Assembly: GCF_015057185.1 (NCBI RefSeq)
Contig: NZ_SVEV01000014.1
Location: forward strand, 19,759 to 83,758
Reading direction: 5' to 3'
From: Pseudobutyrivibrio sp.
GTDB lineage: Bacteria; Bacillota; Clostridia; Lachnospirales; Lachnospiraceae
DNA: 64,000 nt
A model generated the notes under the pieces. It did no database searches, was not told the DNA's origin, and saw only the letters and a list, made by a program, of their open reading frames with translations. The position numbers and the translations under genes were made by a program. Shown here in pieces: positions 14,824 through 21,052 of the stretch. Numbering within the stretch: the first letter of the stretch is position 1; each line of letters begins with the position of its first letter.

Positions 14824-15438
14824 CTATTTATAAAATGTTGTGTCTTTGTATTCGAACAGAAATGTTAGATTGGCTGAGTGCCAGGTTTGTTCTTCTGATG
14901 TGACCTCGAAGAATAGAGCTCCGTTCGAACCGTCCCAGTAGTTAAGGACCATTTCTAATGCTTGAAGGCATTCTTCATCAGGTACCGCCGAGTCATAATG
15001 ACCATCCTGAATCGGGGTGAATTGACCTTCCTCAAAAATGACCTCTTCAATTGTGTTTGGAAAATCTTCTGATAGGACTCTGTTGTGAACTACATTCATC
15101 ACAAGAGCTTTCCCTACTACTCCTTGATTTCCCGCTTCGGCTTGCGCCAATTTCATCAACATTATTGATTCTTCATCGGTGTAGTCTAACCTTGCTGCAT
15201 CCTCTATCTCCTCCGCTGTTACTGGAATAGAGGTATTTGCTTCTGTATAGGTCAGCCCCCCCGATTGCATTTTGCTTACTGCTTCTACAACACCCGCCGT
15301 GCTGCTGCAGTTCTTTGCAGCTCTCATCTCTGCTAACTGTCTATCTAACCGCCGATTAGTCAGTTCACTGAGTGGCCACCCTACAAGTAACCCTGCTGCA
15401 ACTGCCATCACTGACAGCCTCAATATTCTTTTTTTCAT
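14824..15438 (-). CDS. SleB-type cell wall hydrolase
   Basis: A 204-residue protein with an N-terminal membrane or signal segment (residues ~5-25) and a C-terminal hydrolase_2/SleB domain: LAQAEAGNQGVVGKALVMNV, then VIFEEGQFTPIQDG. The family cuts the glycan backbone of peptidoglycan in spore cortex or cell wall. In the early region of a prophage it more likely remodels the wall than lyses the cell. Its first 74 bases overlap the preceding small gene. Confidence 0.8.
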   Translation of the reverse strand: MKKRILRLSVMAVAAGLLVGWPLSELTNRRLDRQLAEMRAAKNCSSTAGVVEAVSKMQSGGLTYTEANTSIPVTAEEIEDAARLDYTDEESIMLMKLAQAEAGNQGVVGKALVMNVVHNRVLSEDFPNTIEEVIFEEGQFTPIQDGHYDSAVPDEECLQALEMVLNYWDGSNGALFFEVTSEEQTWHSANLTFLFEYKDTTFYK

Positions 15439-15544
15439 CGTCCTTCCCCTTTTTCGTTATTTTTAACGTGTCAATCTGCACGTTGTTTTGATGAGCCCAT
15501 AGTCTTATTAGGCTCTCTAGCATCTTTGCGCCTTTATCCTCCAT
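15365..15544 (-). CDS. Small phage protein, 59 residues
   Basis: The frame starts at ATG 15544 with AAAGGAG upstream; the product opens MEDKGAKMLESLIRLWAHQ and is basic at its end. Short proteins of this style (a LIRLWAxQ helix) recur in Lachnospiraceae prophages. Its 3' third overlaps the SleB gene in another frame. Function unknown. Confidence 0.5.
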   Translation of the reverse strand: MEDKGAKMLESLIRLWAHQNNVQIDTLKITKKGKDDEKKNIEAVSDGSCSRVTCRVATQ

Positions 15545-15616
15545 GGGCGTCTCCTTTCTGCTATACTCTCCTTATCAGATGTTGCAGATCTGAAATAAAA
15601 TAAGGAGGAATAGGTT

Positions 15617-15874
15617 ATGCGAAACAAAATAATTGTCAATGCTTTTTCTGTGGCTAGGTTGGCCAGCGAAATGGCTAAATCTGGTCACAGATATGTGCAG
15701 GTATCTATTTTTGATTCTGAAAACGATAACCCTGCATTGTTGGCTATGGTTCCTTTTACCCCTGGTGATGATGGTGTCGTTTTGAACTATGAGCCAATTG
15801 AAGCAGTTCCTAATGAAGCTAAAATCATTGAATCTGATATTTGGGCTTTGCACATCGATGAGGAACTACTTTAA
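15617..15874 (+). CDS. Hypothetical phage protein, 85 residues
   Basis: A rightward gene inside an otherwise leftward operon, with a strong AAGGAGG site. The product is a compact alpha/beta-looking acidic protein (RYVQVSIFDSENDNPALLAM). Its stop overlaps the convergent 66-residue gene by 9 bases. Not recognised. Orientation opposite to the operon suggests independent expression from the lysogen. Confidence 0.55.
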   Translation: MRNKIIVNAFSVARLASEMAKSGHRYVQVSIFDSENDNPALLAMVPFTPGDDGVVLNYEPIEAVPNEAKIIESDIWALHIDEELL

Positions 15875-16066
15875 GTTGAAACTTTCAAAAAAATGAAGAT
15901 GTGGCTTGTTGTCATGTCTTCTTTTTTTGTTTATTTTTCCTATTGCCTTAGTGATTTCATTTCTAAGCTCATATTGTTCTTTTTCATCTAGACCTGTAGA
16001 GCTAACTTGAATAACCACATATCCTTTTTGTTGTTCTTCGTTGAATGATGTTACGATGTAGTCCAT
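15866..16066 (-). CDS. Hypothetical phage protein, 66 residues
   Basis: A small protein (MDYIVTSFNEEQQKGYVVIQ ... KKRRHDNKPHLHFFESF) with a basic centre and a His-rich end. It follows the Cro-like gene after two large dyads. No family recognised. Confidence 0.5.
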   Translation of the reverse strand: MDYIVTSFNEEQQKGYVVIQVSSTGLDEKEQYELRNEITKAIGKINKKRRHDNKPHLHFFESFNLK

Positions 16067-16090
16067 GCTTTCCTCCCTTCTCCAGTGTTT

Positions 16091-16116
16091 AATTAGATAC
16101 TGTCAAGTATCTAATT
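16091..16116. promoter_or_regulatory. 11-bp-arm inverted repeat downstream of the Cro-like gene
   Basis: AATTAGATACT and AGTATCTAATT with a 4-base spacer. It differs from the TAATC operators and has no T-run, so it may bind a second regulator or shape the mRNA. Confidence 0.5.
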
Positions 16117-16117
16117 C

Positions 16118-16144
16118 TTAGTGATAACCGTAGGGTATCACTAA
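16118..16144. promoter_or_regulatory. 9-bp-arm inverted repeat next to operator 3
   Basis: TTAGTGATA and TATCACTAA with a 9-base spacer, adjacent to the dyad at 16091 and to the operator at 16145. Function not known. Confidence 0.45.
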
Positions 16145-16161
16145 GTAATCTAATTGATTAC
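16145..16161. promoter_or_regulatory. Operator 3, GTAATC-N5-GATTAC
   Basis: A perfect 17-bp dyad overlapping the stop codon of the Cro-like gene. It matches the two operators in the switch region at 16410 and 16436. Confidence 0.6.
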
Positions 16162-16379
16162 CCTTGGGTAAAAAATAAAGAACCTACGGTAACTCCAAAG
16201 AAATTGGCTATTGCAACCTTCATCTTATCGTTAGGCATTCTTATGCCAGTCTCATACTGAGATATAGCCATCTTGGTGCAGCCTAATGCTGCTGCAATCT
16301 CTTCTTGTGAGCGATTTCCGCGTAATTCTTTGATTGACTTTCCGACCTCATCAGTCGAGCGTAATGTTGCTTGCATCAT
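16158..16379 (-). CDS. Cro-like XRE regulator
   Basis: A 73-residue protein made of one XRE helix-turn-helix (NRSQEEIAAALGCTKMAISQ, then YETGIRMPNDKMKVAIANFF). It is the first gene of the leftward early operon and divergent from the longer XRE gene at 16509, so it probably plays the Cro part of the switch. AAGGAG precedes tandem ATG codons (16379 and 16376); either may be used. Confidence 0.72.
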   Translation of the reverse strand: MMQATLRSTDEVGKSIKELRGNRSQEEIAAALGCTKMAISQYETGIRMPNDKMKVAIANFFGVTVGSLFFTQG

Positions 16380-16409
16380 TTTTCTCCTTCTTATTATTTT
16401 AAGTCTCAT

Positions 16410-16426
16410 GTAATCTAACTGATTAC
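16410..16426. promoter_or_regulatory. Operator 2, GTAATC-N5-GATTAC
   Basis: A perfect 17-bp dyad just downstream of the leftward -10, on the side of the Cro-like gene; 26 bases from operator 1. Confidence 0.65.
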
Positions 16427-16455
16427 TTGTTTATAGTAATCGACTAGATTATAAT
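16427..16455 (+). promoter_or_regulatory. Rightward switch promoter
   Basis: TTGTTT at 16427-16432 and TATAAT at 16450-16455, 17-base spacer, driving the CI-like gene. Operator 1 covers its spacer and -10. Confidence 0.65.
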
Positions 16456-16461
16456 TGTCAA
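16433..16461 (-). promoter_or_regulatory. Leftward early promoter
   Basis: On the minus strand TTGACA (16456-16461) and TACTAT (16433-16438) are 17 bases apart. It overlaps the rightward promoter almost completely, so the two are mutually exclusive. Confidence 0.7.
16436..16452. promoter_or_regulatory. Operator 1, GTAATC-N5-GATTAT
   Basis: A near-perfect member of the operator set lying between the -10 and -35 elements of both overlapping promoters. Confidence 0.65.
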
Positions 16462-16508
16462 TAGCAAAATAATCTTTTTGTTTACTTTTTTATCGGAGGA
16501 AATCAACG

Positions 16509-16874
16509 ATGGCTGAATTTAAAGAGCGCATCAAGGATTTGCGCTTGAAAAAAGGTTTTTCACAACAACGGCTTGCTGACTTACTCGAAGTGAATAAACA
16601 AACAATTTCTCAATATGAAAGGGGGGTGAGGTTCCCAACTAAAGAAAATTTAGAAGCTCTTTGCGATGCTTTTAATGTAACATCTGATTATCTGATTGGA
16701 AGAGAGGACGTTTCACCCGTGCTTCTTACGGGTGACGAGCTAGCTCTCATTGACATGATACGCAATACGGACTCGGCTATTTCCGTTCCGCTTGCTCGAA
16801 AGATTAGCTTACTTAACGAGGCTCAGCTCGAACAGTTAAGCGCAATGATTGATGTTATGTTTCAATCCAAATAA
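16509..16874 (+). CDS. CI-like XRE repressor
   Basis: The product has 121 residues: an N-terminal helix-turn-helix (KKGFSQQRLADLLEVNKQTI, SQYERGVRFPTKENLEALCD) and a short C-terminal helical domain, without the LexA-like protease domain of classical CI. It is divergent from the Cro-like gene and shares its operators, so it is the likely lysogeny repressor; induction must then differ from RecA-driven self-cleavage. A CGGAGGAA ribosome site precedes the ATG. Confidence 0.75.
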   Translation: MAEFKERIKDLRLKKGFSQQRLADLLEVNKQTISQYERGVRFPTKENLEALCDAFNVTSDYLIGREDVSPVLLTGDELALIDMIRNTDSAISVPLARKISLLNEAQLEQLSAMIDVMFQSK

Positions 16875-17039
16875 ATTAAATATATTTTCCTTGGGGCATC
16901 TCTTCTAGCTCTTAGCAAGGATTTTGCCCTTTTATTTTTGTCATATTCTGTATGACATAATATAGTGGAATTTTTGCCACTGCAAATTGAATAAGTTTTA
17001 CTACATGGGCATCGCAATATTATATGTGCCCTTTAATTT

Positions 17040-17053
17040 TTGCACCGGTGCAA
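17040..17053. promoter_or_regulatory. 14-bp palindrome TTGCACCGGTGCAA, copy 3
   Basis: Identical to copies 1 and 2. Here it lies within a larger dyad (TGCCCT at 17027 with AGGGCA at 17056), just beyond the terminator of the small RNA at 17065. The stretch 16875-17040 holds a smaller dyad (TGTCATA/TATGACA near 16938) and no gene. Confidence 0.6.
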
Positions 17054-17064
17054 TTAGGGCAAAC

Positions 17065-17150
17065 AAAAAAGCACCCCGCAGGGTGCTAAATTGTTCAACG
17101 GTAGTCGGCCGTTATATTTTAGAAGGAAATGTTTCCTCTAACTTTAATCT
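17065..17150 (-). ncRNA. Prophage small RNA with three hairpins
   Basis: A leftward transcript of about 86 nt is framed by a strong promoter (17157-17184) and a rho-independent terminator (GCACCC/GGGTGC at 17071-17086 followed by six Ts). Its RNA folds as hairpin GGAAA/TTTCC near the 5' end, hairpin AACGG/CCGTT in the middle, then the terminator. There is no ATG. All elements are visible in the sequence; the target is unknown. It lies between the repressor and integrase genes, where phage regulatory RNAs are often encoded. Confidence 0.62.
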
Positions 17151-17156
17151 GATTAA

Positions 17157-17184
17157 ATTATACAGCAATCTTTTGTTTTGTCAA
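17157..17184 (-). promoter_or_regulatory. Promoter of the prophage small RNA
   Basis: On the minus strand a consensus TTGACA (17179-17184) and a consensus TATAAT (17157-17162), 16 bases apart. This is the best promoter in the prophage and no protein frame follows it before the terminator. Confidence 0.75.
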
Positions 17185-17323
17185 CAAATAGCGCAGCAAC
17201 CACTAGCTCCTTAGCGCCTCAGCTATCAGTTGCATGAGATTTGATTAATGCAGTTGACTAGGCTGCTTCATAGCTTCTACTATCTCTGTTAGCAGCTGCT
17301 GCACTTCTAAAGCCGATTAAAGA

Positions 17324-17425
17324 TTAATCTTCTTTCTTGCTGTCTCGCCAAACATCATATGCAAGTCTCATTACTGAGGCTGTTGTATTGATGACCTGGC
17401 AGATTAAAGTTAGCATCCTAAACAT
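17324..17425 (-). CDS. 33-residue peptide with hydrophobic centre
   Basis: ATG at 17425 follows GAAGGGAAG; the product starts MFRMLTLICQVINTTASVMR and ends with a charged VWRDSKKED tail. The layout (one weakly hydrophobic helix, charged C-terminus) is like small membrane peptides and type I toxins, but the helix contains several polar residues. Its own promoter lies at 17465-17493. It is too short for confident assignment. Confidence 0.42.
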   Translation of the reverse strand: MFRMLTLICQVINTTASVMRLAYDVWRDSKKED

Positions 17426-17464
17426 TTTTCTTCCCTTCTAAACTCACGCAACCAGGCAATGCCT

Positions 17465-17493
17465 ATTATATAGATTCGTACAATGCTATACAA
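17465..17493 (-). promoter_or_regulatory. Promoter of the 33-residue peptide
   Basis: Minus-strand TTGTAT (17488-17493) and TATAAT (17465-17470) with a 17-base spacer. It overlaps the leader of the divergent recombinase gene, so the two may interfere. Confidence 0.6.
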
Positions 17494-17502
17494 GGAGATT
17501 TT

Positions 17503-18807
17503 ATGAAACGCGCTGCATTATATTTACGAGTTTCAACACAGGAACAAAAACAAAATGGTCTATCTGTTGATAGTCAATTATACGCTCTCAGGGAATATTG
17601 CAAGGAGCACAAGCTGCTAGAAGCAGGTGTGTATTCTGATGCTGGTATCTCTGGACATATTACTTATAAAAAACGTCCTGCTCTGCTGCAACTAATTCAA
17701 GACTGTCAGGATGGACTTATTGATATTATCATATTTACTAAGCTCGATAGATGGTTTAGATCAGTTAAAGATTACTATGCTGTTATGGAACAAATTGGTG
17801 ATATACCTTGGAGAGCCATCTGGGAGGACTACACAACTGAGGATTCAGCTGGTGTATTCAAGGTTAACATTATGCTCGCTATTGCCGAAGCAGAAGCCTC
17901 TCGAACCTCAGAGAGAATAAAAGCCGTTAATCAATATCGAAGGGAGCAGGGCTTCTATGTTGGTACAGCTCCTACAGGGTATAAGTTAGATAAAGGTCGA
18001 CTTATTATTGATGAAGAACAACGACTTCCTGTGAAGACATTTTTTGAGACATATCTCTCAACTTTTGATATAAAAACTGCTTGTCAAGCTATGTGGAATG
18101 TAGGCGGTAATATAGCAAGGGATACAGCTAAACAAATGCTCCGGAATCCTGCTTATTGTGGGGATGCTTTCGGTGGTTACAAATGCGAGCCTTATATAAC
18201 CAGGGAACAGTTTGAATTGCTTGAGTCAAAGATTAGGGTTGCCGGCAAGGCTCCAAAAAGACAGCGTCACACATACTACTTCACTCAAGGCATTTTTAAA
18301 TGTGCTTGTTGTGGCTGCAATATGATTGGTTCAACAAGAAACCTTCCTGTCAAGGATGGCAAAAAGGCTTATAAGTGGTACCGTTGTGTGAGTGCTAGAG
18401 ATTGGAAGTGCGAAAACACTAAGTCGATTTCCGAGTTACGTGTAGAACAATTTCTTCTCTACAACATTGAGTCTCAAATTAAGGATTACAATCATCAGAT
18501 GTCTTCTAGAGCTAAAGCCATTAAAGATGTAGACAAGCAAAGAGCTAGACTTAACATGAAATTACACCGTCTTGGTGAACGCTATGAAGATGGTGATTAC
18601 ACCAGGGAAGAATATGTTAAAAAAAGAGATGCTATTAAAGATGAGCTATTAAAGCTCGGCTATGACAGACCAATAGAAAAAAAGGCTCTTCCGAATAACT
18701 GGCAAGAAATATATGAATCTCTCGATGCAGCTCATCGTAGAGCCTTCTGGTATCAAAACATTTCTGAAATTACATGGGATGGCCAAAACCTTGATTTTAG
18801 GTTTTAG
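17503..18807 (+). CDS. Large serine recombinase (phage integrase)
   Basis: A 434-residue site-specific recombinase that integrates and excises the prophage. The catalytic domain opens YLRVSTQEQ with Ser11 as nucleophile; SGHITYKKRPALLQLI and FTKLDRWFRS follow. A recombinase domain covers about 160-255, then a zinc ribbon (CACCGC at ~267 and a second Cys pair at ~297-309) and a coiled coil at about 340-385, the standard large serine integrase order. AAGGAG precedes the ATG. It ends within the last codon of the convergent purD, placing it at the prophage edge. Confidence 0.93.
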   Translation: MKRAALYLRVSTQEQKQNGLSVDSQLYALREYCKEHKLLEAGVYSDAGISGHITYKKRPALLQLIQDCQDGLIDIIIFTKLDRWFRSVKDYYAVMEQIGDIPWRAIWEDYTTEDSAGVFKVNIMLAIAEAEASRTSERIKAVNQYRREQGFYVGTAPTGYKLDKGRLIIDEEQRLPVKTFFETYLSTFDIKTACQAMWNVGGNIARDTAKQMLRNPAYCGDAFGGYKCEPYITREQFELLESKIRVAGKAPKRQRHTYYFTQGIFKCACCGCNMIGSTRNLPVKDGKKAYKWYRCVSARDWKCENTKSISELRVEQFLLYNIESQIKDYNHQMSSRAKAIKDVDKQRARLNMKLHRLGERYEDGDYTREEYVKKRDAIKDELLKLGYDRPIEKKALPNNWQEIYESLDAAHRRAFWYQNISEITWDGQNLDFRF

Positions 18808-18830
18808 CCGTTACATGTGTCTAAACCGAG
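18790..18830. other. Prophage-host junction (att) at the 3' end of purD
   Basis: The integrase stop codon and the purD stop codon overlap by three bases on opposite strands. Everything left of it is phage, everything right is host, so the crossover should lie in or beside the last purD codons. The exact core cannot be named because the other att site is off the window. Confidence 0.6.
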
Positions 18831-20090
18831 TATAGCATTTGCAATATCATGGCGCATATATTTATTCTCAAAGCTAATCCACTCTGTAGCCTCATAAGCT
18901 TTTGCTCTAGCCTCAACTAAATCTTTGCCAAGAGCAGTTATTCCAAGGACACGTCCGCCGTTTGTCACAATCTCACCCTTGTCATTTTTAGCTGTTCCTG
19001 CATGGAAGCAATAGTAATCCTTATTATTAAACTTCTCGAAGCCTGTAATAGGAAATCCTTTTTGATATGATACTGGATATCCATCAGATGCAAGCACAAC
19101 GCACACGCAAGCCTCATCTGAGAATTTCAAATCAATCTGGTCCAATGTACCATCGATACATGCATTGAATACGTCGATAATATCATTCTCTAATCTTGGC
19201 AATACTACCTGTGCCTCTGGATCACCAAATCTGGCATTGTACTCAAGTACCTTAGGACCATCCTCTGTAAGCATAAGGCCGAAGAATATAACACCCTTGA
19301 AGTCTCTGCCTTCTGCCTTCATTGCATCAACAGTAGCCTGGAAGATATTCTTCTGGCAATACTCTTCGATTTCCTTTGTAAAGAATGGAGAAGGTGAGAA
19401 ATTTCCCATACCACCTGTGTTAAGACCTGTATCTCCATCGCCGGCACGCTTGTGATCCTGAGCTGATGACATAATCTTTACAGTGTTGCCGTCAACAAAT
19501 GAAAGAACAGAAACCTCACGACCTGTCATGAACTCTTCTATAACCATAGTATTTCCAGCATCACCGAACTTCTTGTCCTGCATGATTTCTGCCACACCTG
19601 CAACAGCCTGCTCATGATTCTCACAAATGAGAACGCCCTTTCCAAGGGCAAGTCCATCAGCCTTTAATACGATTGGATACTTTGCTGTCTCAAGATACTT
19701 AAGAGCAGCCTCAGGGTCAGTAAAGTTCTCATATCCTGCTGTTGGAATATTATACTTTTTCATCAAATCCTTTGAAAATGCCTTTGAGCCCTCGATAATA
19801 GCAGCATTTTTTCTAGGACCGAAGCAGCGAAGTCCTGCCTCTTCAAATTTATCCACTACGCCGCCTACAAGTGGATCATCCATACCGATTACAGTAAGGT
19901 CAATTTCCTTTTCCTTTGCAAAAGCAACAAGCTTATCAAACTCCATAGCCTTGATATCTACGCACTCTGCAAGCTCCGCAATACCTGCATTTCCTGGTGC
20001 GCAGTAAATCTTATCAACCTGTGGGCTTCTAGACACCGCCAAGGCAATTGCATGCTCACGGCCACCACTACCTACAATTAAAACCTTCAT
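18804..20090 (-). CDS. purD: Phosphoribosylamine-glycine ligase
   Basis: PurD joins glycine to phosphoribosylamine with ATP, step two of purine synthesis. The 428-residue protein is full length: GSGGREHAIA at the N-terminus, an ATP-grasp core with PIVLKADGLALGKGV and EEFMTGREVSVLSF, and EYNARFGDPEAQVVLPRL near the metal site. It is the last gene of a leftward purE-purM-purN-purD cluster. Its last residues (LGLDTCNG) may be supplied by the integrated prophage, since the integrase gene overlaps the stop codon. Confidence 0.97.
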   Translation of the reverse strand: MKVLIVGSGGREHAIALAVSRSPQVDKIYCAPGNAGIAELAECVDIKAMEFDKLVAFAKEKEIDLTVIGMDDPLVGGVVDKFEEAGLRCFGPRKNAAIIEGSKAFSKDLMKKYNIPTAGYENFTDPEAALKYLETAKYPIVLKADGLALGKGVLICENHEQAVAGVAEIMQDKKFGDAGNTMVIEEFMTGREVSVLSFVDGNTVKIMSSAQDHKRAGDGDTGLNTGGMGNFSPSPFFTKEIEEYCQKNIFQATVDAMKAEGRDFKGVIFFGLMLTEDGPKVLEYNARFGDPEAQVVLPRLENDIIDVFNACIDGTLDQIDLKFSDEACVCVVLASDGYPVSYQKGFPITGFEKFNNKDYYCFHAGTAKNDKGEIVTNGGRVLGITALGKDLVEARAKAYEATEWISFENKYMRHDIANAILGLDTCNG

Positions 20091-20107
20091 AAACTATATC
20101 CTCCTCT

Positions 20108-20266
20108 AGTCCGCCTACCTTTCATAGATTATATGTATTACCATTCGCCACGCTTTCGCTCTTATTCGCTCATTACCCTACATAAGATGCTGCTAACGCA
20201 CCATCTAAGTAGGGATGGCTCATCAAGGGCTCATCGATAAAACATATAATCTATTCAGTTAGGCTC
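20108..20266 (-). repeat. Intercistronic stem-loop element A (purN-purD gap)
   Basis: Outer arms pair GCCTA with TAGGC and ATAGATTATATGT (20124) with ACATATAATCTAT (20242). The centre (20141-20219) is nearly identical to the centre of element D at 52658-52736 and itself folds (CCCTAC/GTAGGG). In the sense of the operon it begins near AGTGAGCC and ends GGCGGACTA before the purD ribosome site. Confidence 0.75.
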
Positions 20267-20276
20267 ACTTAATAAT

Positions 20277-20903
20277 TTAGTTGTCTGAAATACTCACTTT
20301 ACCATCCACTACACTAACTCGTCCCTGTGCTATTAAGTCGATTGCCTGCGGCATGATAATCCACTCAGCCTGCTCCATGACACGACGCTGAAGCACTTCC
20401 GGTGTATCACCTTCTAGTACCTCAACCGCTTTTTGGAGAATGATTGGGCCTGTATCAGTGCCTTCATCCACAAAGTGGCATGTTGCTCCAGTAACTTTTA
20501 CACCACGAGCAAGAACTCCCTCATGAACCTTAAGTCCATAGTATCCAGTACCGCAAAAACTTGGAATCAATGATGGATGAATATTAATAATCTTATATTC
20601 GTATTTACGAATCATCTCTGGTGGAATAACTACTAGAAATCCCGCAAGCACTACAAGATCTACATTATATGAATCTAGTTTCTCCAAAAATGCCTTGTTG
20701 AATTCTTCCCTAGAGGCAAAATCCTTAGGGCTCACGCAAACGCCCTCAATCCCTGCCTTGGCAGCACGCTCTAAAGCATATGCATTTTTATTATTAGAAA
20801 TTACAACTGCAATCTCAGTATTATGAATTGTCCCATTATCAATGGCATCTATTATTGCCTGGAGATTTGTACCACCGCCAGACACACAAACTGCAATTCT
20901 CAT
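20277..20903 (-). CDS. purN: Phosphoribosylglycinamide formyltransferase
   Basis: PurN transfers a formyl group from 10-formyl-tetrahydrofolate to GAR, step three of purine synthesis. The 208-residue protein shows VCVSGGGTNLQAIIDAI at the phosphate site and the catalytic Asn-His-Asp set (INIHPSLIPSF, then THFVDEGTDTGP-type ATCHFVDEGTDTGPI). It lies between purM and purD in the same orientation, separated from each by a stem-loop element. Confidence 0.97.
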   Translation of the reverse strand: MRIAVCVSGGGTNLQAIIDAIDNGTIHNTEIAVVISNNKNAYALERAAKAGIEGVCVSPKDFASREEFNKAFLEKLDSYNVDLVVLAGFLVVIPPEMIRKYEYKIINIHPSLIPSFCGTGYYGLKVHEGVLARGVKVTGATCHFVDEGTDTGPIILQKAVEVLEGDTPEVLQRRVMEQAEWIIMPQAIDLIAQGRVSVVDGKVSISDN

Positions 20904-20908
20904 TTATT

Positions 20909-21027
20909 CTCCTAGTTTACAAGTAGCTTCTTACACTCACAATCCCTAAGTTTGCTTTCTTCGACTAACATGTCTCATCCAGCAAACCCGGAGATTGTTA
21001 GCTAGAAGCTACATTTATACTATTAAA
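20909..21027 (-). repeat. Intercistronic stem-loop element I (purM-purN gap)
   Basis: Nested arms: GTAGCTTCT (20923) with AGAAGCTAC (21004), CAATC (20940) with GATTG (20993), TTTGCT with AGCAAA. Operon-sense ends read AAATGTAGC and AACTAGGAG, a variant of the ends of the other elements. Confidence 0.65.
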
Positions 21028-21052
21028 TATTAAAGTCACCTATTTTAACAGA

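Noticed and set aside
16987..17214. 75-codon + strand frame over the small RNA region
   Set aside because: It overlaps the small RNA promoter and terminator on the other strand and lacks a ribosome site.
18780..18840. tRNA gene as integration site
   Set aside because: No cloverleaf-like sequence is present; the junction falls at the purD stop codon.
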